A stretch of DNA of 34,425 bases from Gammaproteobacteria bacterium (GTDB taxonomy: Bacteria; Pseudomonadota; Gammaproteobacteria; SZUA-229): positions 1-34,425 of the forward strand of contig JAPHQX010000016.1 of NCBI GenBank assembly GCA_026196035.1, written 5' to 3'. The translations under genes were made by a program, and so were the position numbers. Positions 24,848 through 32,533 of the stretch are shown here, piece by piece. Numbering within the stretch: the first letter of the stretch is position 1; each line of letters opens with the position of its first letter. The notes under the pieces are model-generated. The model was not told the origin of the DNA. It saw only the letters and a program-made list of their open reading frames with translations, and ran no database searches.

Positions 24848-26460
24848 GCTTCCGACCCCCTGGTAAAGAAACCGGATAATTCATCTGAAAAATAAGTCAT
24901 CATATTACGCACAGGCAAAGGCAGGCCACTGCCAAGTCCACAGAGCGAAGTCTGTTGGAGAACATCCAGCAGATCATTAAATGCAATACTATCTACAGGC
25001 GATTGCTGACTGGCGTCACGTAACATATCAGAGCCTTTGCGTGTACCCAGACGACAGGGCAAACACTTGCCACAGGATTCGTCAGCCATGAATTCAAAAA
25101 TATGCCGCATAAAATCGATCATTGGAAAACTGTCAGGAACCGCAATCACGCCACCATGGCCAAGCAAAAAACCGTTACTATCAAACGACTCAAAATCTAT
25201 ACTTAAGTCAGTAATTTTATTTACCGGAATAATACTGCCCAGCGGACCACCCACCTGTATCGCTTTTGAATCAGCAGAAAAGCCACCGGCAAAATCATAA
25301 ATGACTTTTTTCAGTGGCTCACCCATATCAACTTCATAAACACCTGGCCGTTTAAAACCATGATCAAGGGAAAGCAATTTACTGCCGGTACTTTTATCCG
25401 TACCCATACTGGCAAAAGCAGATCCCGAGTTTTTTAAAATCCAGGGTATGGCAGCAAAAGTTTCTACATTACTGATTAAAGTGGGTTGTGAAAACAGTCC
25501 CTGCTGTGCAGGATAAGGCGGACGTGTTCTCACTTCAGGCTTTAAACCTTCTATAGAATTAAGCAGAGCCGTTTCTTCACCGCAGACATAGGACCCGGCA
25601 CCAACAATCATTCGAATACGAAACTGTGCATTTTGATAAGCCAGGGTATTTTCATACTCGTTAATAGCCTGCTTAATAATTTTATGTGCCTGCGTATATT
25701 CCGCACGAACATAAATAAATCCCGCACTGGCATCACAGGCGATTGCCGAAGCCAGCATACCCGCCAGGACACTATGTGCTTGCTGTTCCAATAAATAGCG
25801 ATCTGAAAATGCACCCGGATCACCTTCATCTGCATTACACACAATATACTTTTGTTGACCTGTCGCTTTTGCACAGGCCATCATCTTATCGGCAAAAGGA
25901 TAAGCAGCTCCTCCCCTGCCCCTTAAAGCGGAACTTTTGAGTTGCGACTTAATATCTTTGCTGTCAATGAGAACCGATTGATAGTACTGCTCAATATCAT
26001 CGACTGAATTAGAAAACACAGAAACGGATGAAAAAGTATAAAAAGGAATCTTCTCTAGATTATCTTTGCCTTCAAGATAACACTGAGCTACATCAAGAAC
26101 ATGACCACCTTCGATAAAGGCTTCACCACGATAACAATGCCCCAGACACTTAACCTCACCTATCTCATCACTCTGGTAATTTTGTAACAGGGCACTACGC
26201 AGTTGTGTTTGCTTACCCTGAAGCATGCATGAGGTACCGGTACAGATATAGGCACGCTTGCACTGATTATTTACATTAAGGAAATCATAAAAGGAACTGG
26301 TGGCCAGAAGATGGGCAGATGAAACAGGTCGCTGCCGTGAAATTTCTGCTAACTGCTGTTCTGAAAGACAGCCGTCAGGTTTTGCTGCATCGATTAATAA
26401 CTCGAACAGGGTTTTGTCATCACTATGCCGTGCACTGAGTGCGCGTATGTTTCTGGACAT
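24844..26460 (-). CDS. fdhB: Formate dehydrogenase beta subunit, NuoE-NuoF fusion
   Basis: The 538-residue protein is the NAD-reducing subunit. The N-terminal 150 residues resemble NuoE, with a [2Fe-2S] site at Cys73, Cys78, Cys105 and Cys109 (CTGTSC and CLGHC). The rest is NuoF-like: GRGGAAYPF and GDPGAF for NADH and FMN, GAGSYVCGEETALLNSIEG for FMN, and a [4Fe-4S] site at ESCGKCLPC plus TSLCGLG. The usual separate gamma subunit (FdsG) is thus fused in. It heads the ten-gene run, and the 136-base leader upstream contains two short dyads. FdhD and small accessory genes are not in the window. Confidence 0.94.
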   Translation of the reverse strand: MSRNIRALSARHSDDKTLFELLIDAAKPDGCLSEQQLAEISRQRPVSSAHLLATSSFYDFLNVNNQCKRAYICTGTSCMLQGKQTQLRSALLQNYQSDEIGEVKCLGHCYRGEAFIEGGHVLDVAQCYLEGKDNLEKIPFYTFSSVSVFSNSVDDIEQYYQSVLIDSKDIKSQLKSSALRGRGGAAYPFADKMMACAKATGQQKYIVCNADEGDPGAFSDRYLLEQQAHSVLAGMLASAIACDASAGFIYVRAEYTQAHKIIKQAINEYENTLAYQNAQFRIRMIVGAGSYVCGEETALLNSIEGLKPEVRTRPPYPAQQGLFSQPTLISNVETFAAIPWILKNSGSAFASMGTDKSTGSKLLSLDHGFKRPGVYEVDMGEPLKKVIYDFAGGFSADSKAIQVGGPLGSIIPVNKITDLSIDFESFDSNGFLLGHGGVIAVPDSFPMIDFMRHIFEFMADESCGKCLPCRLGTRKGSDMLRDASQQSPVDSIAFNDLLDVLQQTSLCGLGSGLPLPVRNMMTYFSDELSGFFTRGSEA

Positions 26461-26514
26461 CGGCTACCTCGACAGCATGTATTAAGTGTATTTATGTTTA
26501 AATTATCATCCCTG

Positions 26515-26574
26515 ACAGAATATCTGTATTTGATCTGCGATAATATTCAACCTGTTAATTGATTCTAAATCAAT
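26515..26574 (-). promoter_or_regulatory. Formate dehydrogenase leader with two dyads
   Basis: The region upstream of fdhB contains ATTGATTCTAAATCAAT (26558-26574), a perfect 7-bp dyad around three bases, and ACAGAATATCTGT (26515-26527), a 5-bp dyad around three bases. The first looks like an FNR/Crp box but the TTGAT and ATCAA halves are five bases apart, not four. Both are possible operators. On the minus strand I see only a GATAAT box with no good -35 match. Confidence 0.45.
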
Positions 26575-26590
26575 ACCTTATGATAACAGT

Positions 26591-26610
26591 GGGCTATTAA
26601 AGCCCTTTTT
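26591..26610 (+). terminator. Plus-strand intrinsic terminator at the end of the DUF2452 gene
   Basis: GGGCT (26591-26595) and AGCCC (26601-26605) form a stem with a five-base loop, followed by TTTTT (26606-26610), in the plus direction. The only nearby genes are on the minus strand, where the same hairpin is preceded by A5 and followed by ACTGTT. It may block antisense read-through or end the DUF2452 transcript weakly. The stop codon of that gene lies in the loop. Confidence 0.5.
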
Positions 26611-27085
26611 CCAGCAACAGGCGATTAACCAGTTCTCTTGAATCATCTTTTTCGTCCAGTCGATCCACTGGTAACCAGGACATATCATTTTCCAGTCGAT
26701 AGGAATCAATATACTTATGGGGCATGGAACCACCCCAGTCATCCGGCGATAACATTGAGAAATAGGTATTTCCATTGTTTTTCTGATAGAGGTGGTAAAT
26801 TTTTCCCGGGATACGTTTGAAATTACATTCAGCCCGATGCAGATCCTGATCCAGCCTGGCTTCTTCGAGCACTGATTTAGCTTCTGTTTGCAATGATTTA
26901 ATCTGATCAGCAATAACCTTAAGTTTTGCACTGACTCGTGTATTCACCATGGCATCGGCTTCGGAGATTTGTCTGGCCAGATCGACCAGCTCGACCTGAG
27001 GTGCCAGACGACTCACCGGATAAGGCGACGTTCTGTCATCACCCTGGTGATTTGAACCTGTGTGTTTTTTGGGTTGTTTGTTCAT
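26597..27085 (-). CDS. DUF2452 domain protein (C1orf50-like)
   Basis: The 162-residue protein matches DUF2452, a family shared by bacteria and eukaryotes (human C1orf50). Typical segments are PQVELVDLARQISEADAMV near 29-47, a coiled-coil-like helix of about 50-77, then FKRIPGKIYHLYQKNNGNTY near 89-108 and FSMLSPDDWGG after it. No signal peptide or membrane segment is seen, so it is predicted cytoplasmic. The molecular function is unknown; I give none. It stands alone between an inverted repeat upstream and the formate dehydrogenase leader downstream, so it is not clearly part of either operon. The identification rests on recognising the family pattern by eye. Confidence 0.8.
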   Translation of the reverse strand: MNKQPKKHTGSNHQGDDRTSPYPVSRLAPQVELVDLARQISEADAMVNTRVSAKLKVIADQIKSLQTEAKSVLEEARLDQDLHRAECNFKRIPGKIYHLYQKNNGNTYFSMLSPDDWGGSMPHKYIDSYRLENDMSWLPVDRLDEKDDSRELVNRLLLEKGL

Positions 27086-27130
27086 AATGAAATTATACAG
27101 TTAATGGATTTTTAAATAACACCATCTTGA

Positions 27131-27239
27131 GTCCACAAATTAACGCGAATTAACGCAAATCTTTAGCTTGTTGAATTCTGGCCCGCTAGATTAAATTAAA
27201 TTTATCTTTATTTGCGTCTATTATCGTCCATTTGCGGAC
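27131..27239. repeat. Long imperfect inverted repeat with 10-base internal period
   Basis: The 30-base left arm (27131-27160, GTCCACAAATTAACGCGAAT then TAACGCAAAT) matches the reverse complement of the right arm (27210-27239) at 23 of 30 positions. Each arm is built of near-copies ten bases apart. The loop is 49 bases of AT-rich DNA. It fills most of the gap between the RND gene end and the DUF2452 start. The type resembles dispersed intergenic repeats; function is unknown. Confidence 0.65.
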
Positions 27240-27253
27240 TTACGACTTGGAAA

Positions 27254-30200
27254 TTAAGCTTTACCGAGCAAACGGTACAGAGCAATTTTTACGTCATGCC
27301 CTACCGCCAGTGCCGCAGGTATAGTCACCAGTGTCACCACGGTTGCAAACACCAGCCCCCATGACAGTGCCAGTGCCATAGGTGAAACAAACGGATCCAT
27401 ACCACCCCAGCCATAAGCGGTGGGCAACAGCCCGACAACTGTAGTCGTTGCTGTTAATAATACCGCGCGCAAACGACGACGACCCGCAAGCACAATAGCG
27501 TCATGCAGATTCATACCGGTTTTATGTGCGCGCTGAATAAAGACAAGTAGCACCAGAGAGCTATTAACAACCACGCCAGTGAGTGCGACAAAACCCAGGC
27601 TGGAGAAAAATGACAACGGCATAGATTTCCACCACATATCATGAAAATAAAAACTGATAATAATACCAAAGGCACCGAAAGGTATGGCCAGCATAACAAT
27701 AAATGGATAAGTCAGATTATTAAACTGAATAGCCAGAATAAAGAAAATTGCAATCATCGCAAAACCAAATGCAATAAACAGACTTCTAAAAGACTCCTGA
27801 TTTTTTTCTTCTTCGCCACCGTAATTCACATTCACTGTATCTTTAATATTATCTTTCCATTTACTTTCGTTGTCCTGAACAAGCTTGTTAAGTTCAAAAC
27901 TTGAAATCAGATTACTATCAATATCAGCTACTACATTAACAATACGCACACCTTCTTTGTGACGTATGGTGGTAAAACCAGAGTGTTCTTCAAATTTGGA
28001 TATACGATACAACGGCACCAGACCATCACGTTTGTTGGGGATTAATAAATTTTTCAGCTGTTCGAGTTCGGATTCACTATTCTCCGGATAACGGATAGTT
28101 ACATCAACTTCCTCTGTGCCTTTACGGATATGCGACACCACCAGACCACCTACCGCCGCACGAATGTGCTGTGATGCTGTTGCCAGATCAACACCCGCAT
28201 AGGTTGCCAGTTCACGATCCAGTGTGACGCGTAACTCGTCATCACCTTTTTTTAAACCACTATCAATGCCAGTGACACCTGGTACTGTTTTTAAAAACTC
28301 AGTAAGTTGACGTGCGGCCTGTTCACTGGCCTTGTCATTGTAACTGTATATTTCTGCTTCAAGTGGCCGACCCACTGGCGGACCGGGGCGCAATGCGGTT
28401 GACGCAATATCAAGATCCGGATATTTTTCTTTTAACATATGCGTTAATACTGACATGTCCTCCATGGCATCATGATCCGGGCGCGTCACTGCGGGCAGAT
28501 AAATGGCGCGAATCTGACCATAACGACTGCCCCTTCGCGTTAAGGGATCGCCCTGATCAACTGACACATCGCCACTTTTTAAAATTGTGGCTTCAAGATA
28601 TTCAGGATTAATATATGCCCGCATGTCACGATCAACTTTACGCAAAGTTTCGCGCATTACTTCAATACTGGTACCCGGTGATGAAGTCACTCGCATAATA
28701 TATTCATCGACACCGACGGGCGGGAACAACTGAAATGATAAACTGGTTTTTGCCAATACAAATGCGCCAATCAACATAGCGAAAGAAAAACCAACGGTTA
28801 TCCAGCGAAACCGAATGGCATTTTCAAGCACCCAGCCATAAAAGTTTTCCAGAGCCGCCAGCCAGGCACGTTCCCTGGGATGTTTATTTGGATTAGTCAC
28901 ATGAGCCACATGACTGGGTAAAATCAGAAATGATTCCAGCCATGACAACAGCAAAAGCACTATGACAACAGTAGGAATAGCAATAATAAATTTTCCTATA
29001 ATGCCACTCATAAACATCATTGGCAGAAACGCGGCGATGGTTGTCATGATAGTCGTAGTCACAGGACCAATTAATTCAAAGGCACCTTTTGCTGCTGCTT
29101 CATGTGGTTTAAGCCCCCGCTCCATATGCCAGGTAATATTTTCACCAATGATAATGGCATCATCTACCAGCATACCAAGCACCATGATAAAACCCATCAT
29201 GGAAATCAGATTCAGCGTCACCCCGGAAATATAAAGCACAAATAGACCGGTCATGAAAATAATCGGCAGCCCCCAGGTCGTTGTCATGGCAACAGAAAAA
29301 CGCAGGAACAATAACAGGGAAACAAAAACCAGCACCAGACCGACCATGCCGTTATTGGTTAATACGCCAAGTCGCATGCGAGTGAAGCGTGAAAAGTCCT
29401 GAAAGGTACTGACTTCAACTGCATCACCGTATCGATCTGGAATGGTAGCGATATAGTCATATACTTCATCAACTGTATTAATAATATCGGCGTCAGATTT
29501 CTTCAGTAATAAAAATGATAAAGCAGGTTCGCCTTTTACATCATTAATAATTGATGGCTTGATCAGTGACTCGGTAACAGTAGCGACATCACCCAGACGT
29601 AATACATTACCTCGCTCATTAGCACGCAGAACAAGATTGGCCGCATCGTTAACATCTGAAAACTCACCGACAACACGCACTGTTTTCTGGCCTTCAAGGG
29701 TATCCAGATCACCACCCGGTGTATTTAAATTCCAGCTCTGTAATGCCTGCTTAATAGCGCCAATGGAAATACGTTGCTTTGCCATGCGCTCGGGGTCCAC
29801 GACAATACGCAACTCGGCTTTTCGATCACCCTGAATAAAAATACGCGCAACACCATCAATATTAAGCAAATCATCTTTTATATCATCGCCCAGACGTTTT
29901 AATGCCAGTTCATCCAGCGGCGCAGAAATAGCCAGACGAATAATCGGAAAAACCGCACCATCAATCTCAGTGACCACGGGATCAGCGGGTAAATCGGTGG
30001 GCAAAGTGGCACGATCAACTGCCAGTGAAATATCACTGGTTAAACGCGAACGATTACTTGCCTCAGGATCAACTTCCATTGTAATTCTGCCAGAACTGGG
30101 GAATGACATTGATACCATGGTATCAATACCATTAATCGCTCGTAGCTCCTGCTCGATGGGCGTAATAATTAACTGTTCGATTTCTTTTGGTGATGCACCT

Positions 30201-30358
30201 GGGTAATAAGCATCCACCTGAATACGATCCATATTTACATTGGGGAAGGCTTCACGATTAATAGCAAACGCAGCATAAATACCTATACCGAGAAGAAACA
30301 ACGAAACCAGATTAACCAGCAGACCTCTATTGACCAGAAAACGAATAATAGTCACCAT
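27254..30358 (-). CDS. RND-family efflux permease (AcrB/HAE-like)
   Basis: The 1034-residue protein is an inner-membrane proton-driven exporter with twelve expected helices and two large periplasmic loops. The proton-relay pair is Asp399-Asp400 in MVLGMLVDDAIIIGEN (helix 4), the counterpart of AcrB Asp407-Asp408. The N-terminal FPNVNMDRIQVDAYYPGASP and the length match the HAE family. It starts three bases after the TolC-like gene stop. Normally a membrane-fusion adaptor sits in such an operon, but there is none here, nor elsewhere in the window. It may borrow an adaptor encoded elsewhere or work differently. Substrate cannot be predicted. Confidence 0.94.
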   Translation of the reverse strand: MVTIIRFLVNRGLLVNLVSLFLLGIGIYAAFAINREAFPNVNMDRIQVDAYYPGASPKEIEQLIITPIEQELRAINGIDTMVSMSFPSSGRITMEVDPEASNRSRLTSDISLAVDRATLPTDLPADPVVTEIDGAVFPIIRLAISAPLDELALKRLGDDIKDDLLNIDGVARIFIQGDRKAELRIVVDPERMAKQRISIGAIKQALQSWNLNTPGGDLDTLEGQKTVRVVGEFSDVNDAANLVLRANERGNVLRLGDVATVTESLIKPSIINDVKGEPALSFLLLKKSDADIINTVDEVYDYIATIPDRYGDAVEVSTFQDFSRFTRMRLGVLTNNGMVGLVLVFVSLLLFLRFSVAMTTTWGLPIIFMTGLFVLYISGVTLNLISMMGFIMVLGMLVDDAIIIGENITWHMERGLKPHEAAAKGAFELIGPVTTTIMTTIAAFLPMMFMSGIIGKFIIAIPTVVIVLLLLSWLESFLILPSHVAHVTNPNKHPRERAWLAALENFYGWVLENAIRFRWITVGFSFAMLIGAFVLAKTSLSFQLFPPVGVDEYIMRVTSSPGTSIEVMRETLRKVDRDMRAYINPEYLEATILKSGDVSVDQGDPLTRRGSRYGQIRAIYLPAVTRPDHDAMEDMSVLTHMLKEKYPDLDIASTALRPGPPVGRPLEAEIYSYNDKASEQAARQLTEFLKTVPGVTGIDSGLKKGDDELRVTLDRELATYAGVDLATASQHIRAAVGGLVVSHIRKGTEEVDVTIRYPENSESELEQLKNLLIPNKRDGLVPLYRISKFEEHSGFTTIRHKEGVRIVNVVADIDSNLISSFELNKLVQDNESKWKDNIKDTVNVNYGGEEEKNQESFRSLFIAFGFAMIAIFFILAIQFNNLTYPFIVMLAIPFGAFGIIISFYFHDMWWKSMPLSFFSSLGFVALTGVVVNSSLVLLVFIQRAHKTGMNLHDAIVLAGRRRLRAVLLTATTTVVGLLPTAYGWGGMDPFVSPMALALSWGLVFATVVTLVTIPAALAVGHDVKIALYRLLGKA

Positions 30359-30361
30359 TAA

Positions 30362-31810
30362 CTACTCCCCCGCTTCCGTAAATGAATATTCAGGCAATTT
30401 GATATTTTTCCATAACAGGCCGCGTAACAAACTCAAACTATGATAACGCCGATTAAGTTCTATTTTTTGTAATTCATAAGATAACTTCGCCTGCGATAAT
30501 TGTGACTCAAACTGAATTAACTGGTCAGTATCTGTTCTGCCTGATTTATAACGCTGCTCTGCTTCCTGTAACTTTTTATGCTCGCTATTAACGCTGACTT
30601 TATATGCCTTGACGGCCATATTGTTTGCTTTAATTTCCGCCAGCAAACTGGAGAGTTCATAATAAAGATCTTCCATAATCTGTTTTTTATTCTGCAAGGC
30701 AATACCTCTATCCAACTGTGCCTGATAAATCTCGGCATCATAACCACTCTTATCGAGTCCACGATTATATTCGACACTGACACCAGCAAAAACTTCTGAC
30801 TCACTTTGACTACCAGCAGCCGTATCACCGCTGTAAGTCTGGTTACCCAGATACATCAATAAATCCATTCCGTCTTTTTTTGCATCTCGACTTAATTTTA
30901 TTGCAGCATCAGCCAGCTTTAGCTGCTGATCAACTTTTACCAGCTCAGGACTGCGCGCTTTTACCTGCTGATATAACTCATCATGAAGCTGTTCAGGTAT
31001 TTGCAAATTATCATCCAGCGCCAGCTCAAGTGGCGCTGCCCAGTCACGTCCCATTAAACGATTAAGTGAAATACGCTGCTGTTCCCAGATAACTTTTAAA
31101 CCCTGATACTCTGCCTGCTGACGACTGAGCTGGGCTTTTACCTGCAACACATCTTTCTCTTCAGAAAGTCCCATAACAGAACGATCTTTTATATAGGCCT
31201 GCAGACGCTGACTTCGCTTGATAGCCTGTTGCGTATTAGTGATACGCGCATGCGTTGTAATACCGGCCATATATAATTCAATAATTTGAGAGGCCAGTTG
31301 ATCATGCCTGTTTTGCTGATCTGCATGACTAATCACTTTGTTAGCATCAGCTATTTCTTTTGCCTGGGTATAGGCCGGGTTATTTGCACCTTTAGCAAGT
31401 GGATGCCGGTAACTTATATCGAGTTTTGATATTGTTGACGGATTCGGCTGTAAGGGACTTAATGTGGTTGTCGCATCTTCACGATTAATAGCCGCATTGA
31501 ATGAAAGTGCAGCACCCGACTCAAGAGCGCGTTTTAAATTACCTGACACATCCACTCGGTCAGTGGGCGTTCCAAACAATGACATGTTTCTCGATATACC
31601 GCCTTTAGCGGCTAACTGCCAGGCAAGCTGATTTTCAATTTTTATATTTTCCTGACGCGCACGCTCAACCTGAATAGCGGCCACTTTCAATGAGGGATAA
31701 TGATCAATGACTTTCTGTATCAACTGATTAAGCCTGATCGATTCTGCTGATACGCAAACAGGCATCAACGCAAGCACCAGGTTCATCAATAAAGCCAGGA
31801 AATATCTCAT
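30362..31810 (-). CDS. TolC-family outer-membrane efflux protein
   Basis: The 482-residue protein has a signal peptide (MRYFLALLMNLVLALMPVCV, then SAES) without a clear lipobox, and the duplicated helical and barrel pattern of TolC-like channels: LRQL-type start (IRLNQLIQKVIDHYPSLKVA near 25-44) and the final ELNRRYHSLSLLRG helix. It should form the trimeric outer-membrane duct for the RND pump encoded immediately downstream. It overlaps the TetR gene stop by ATGA. Extended coiled helices (about 170-250 and 380-460) are visible. A type I secretion role is possible but the RND partner makes efflux more likely. Confidence 0.9.
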   Translation of the reverse strand: MRYFLALLMNLVLALMPVCVSAESIRLNQLIQKVIDHYPSLKVAAIQVERARQENIKIENQLAWQLAAKGGISRNMSLFGTPTDRVDVSGNLKRALESGAALSFNAAINREDATTTLSPLQPNPSTISKLDISYRHPLAKGANNPAYTQAKEIADANKVISHADQQNRHDQLASQIIELYMAGITTHARITNTQQAIKRSQRLQAYIKDRSVMGLSEEKDVLQVKAQLSRQQAEYQGLKVIWEQQRISLNRLMGRDWAAPLELALDDNLQIPEQLHDELYQQVKARSPELVKVDQQLKLADAAIKLSRDAKKDGMDLLMYLGNQTYSGDTAAGSQSESEVFAGVSVEYNRGLDKSGYDAEIYQAQLDRGIALQNKKQIMEDLYYELSSLLAEIKANNMAVKAYKVSVNSEHKKLQEAEQRYKSGRTDTDQLIQFESQLSQAKLSYELQKIELNRRYHSLSLLRGLLWKNIKLPEYSFTEAGE

Positions 31811-32463
31811 ACATCAAACCTTTGATCTTTTATTAAACTCTTTAAAATAAATTTAATATGCAGATCGACATATTCGTCTGATAAATAGTCATCATCAAAA
31901 GGTTTGAGTGAATGCTGCCATATCGTCGCATAGACCAGAGGTGCAATAATTAATCGTGCTACAGCCTGTGTTTCAACCAGATTAAATTCACCAGACACCA
32001 CTCCACGACTCACCACATCGGTAAATAATCGTCGTGCACGTTTTACCACGGTTTCAACAAAGAACTCGGCCAGCTCAGGAAAATTACCCGATTCGGAAAT
32101 GACTATTTTAGGAATGGCTGACAATCGCGTTTCACCCACGTTGGTCCACCAGGCACGTATCAACTGGCGTAATAAATGGTCGGTTGGACCTTTATAATTT
32201 GCCACCATGGTTTCTACTTTTTCAATTTCAGGTGAAATCATTTCCTGCACCACGGCATGAAAAATACTTTCTTTACTTTCAAAATAATTATAAAGCGTGC
32301 CTTTTGATATACCGGCACTTTTAGCAACATCATCCATGCGTGTTGCGGCAAAGCCTTTTTCGGTAAACAGTTCTAAAGCAGCATTTAGTATTTCTTCAGG
32401 CCGATCTTCCTTACGGCGCTTCCAGCGAGAAGAGGGTTCAGGTTTTGAAATTGAGAAGACCAT
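31807..32463 (-). CDS. TetR-family repressor of the efflux operon
   Basis: The 218-residue protein has an N-terminal helix-turn-helix (ILNAALELFTEKGFAATRMD at 25-44, then SAGISKGTLYNYFESKES at 49-66) and a C-terminal ligand-binding domain. The open frame continues upstream to 32496, but the start at 32463 has AAGGA seven bases before it, while the longer version would run through the operator and start in the promoter, so 32463 is chosen. It overlaps the TolC gene by four bases and heads the TetR-TolC-RND transcript. The perfect dyad just upstream at 32482-32495 is the likely binding site, so it should repress its own operon until a pump substrate binds. The inducer is unknown. Confidence 0.93.
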   Translation of the reverse strand: MVFSISKPEPSSRWKRRKEDRPEEILNAALELFTEKGFAATRMDDVAKSAGISKGTLYNYFESKESIFHAVVQEMISPEIEKVETMVANYKGPTDHLLRQLIRAWWTNVGETRLSAIPKIVISESGNFPELAEFFVETVVKRARRLFTDVVSRGVVSGEFNLVETQAVARLIIAPLVYATIWQHSLKPFDDDYLSDEYVDLHIKFILKSLIKDQRFDV

Positions 32464-32481
32464 AGTATTATCCTTAATTAC

Positions 32482-32523
32482 TGACTGACCAGTCATTAAA
32501 TAACAGAATCAGACACTTGTCCA
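32482..32523 (-). promoter_or_regulatory. Promoter and TetR operator of the efflux operon
   Basis: On the minus strand -35 TGGACA (32518-32523) and -10 TTTAAT (32495-32500) are 17 bases apart, each one mismatch from consensus. The dyad TGACTG-AC-CAGTCA (32482-32495) touches the -10 box and covers the transcription start; it extends imperfectly to TTA and TAA on the flanks (32478-32499). The arrangement fits classic TetR-family autorepression. Confidence 0.75.
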
Positions 32524-32533
32524 GTTGATTTTA

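Noticed and set aside
22300-24900. Selenocysteine codon in formate dehydrogenase
   Set aside because: The active-site position is a Cys codon and there is no in-frame TGA in the gene.
26558-26574. FNR box upstream of fdhB
   Set aside because: The half-sites TTGAT and ATCAA are separated by five bases; FNR and Crp sites need an even dyad, so only a generic operator is claimed.
27131-27239. CRISPR array
   Set aside because: The ten-base units are adjacent and in two opposed arms, without spacers of constant length.
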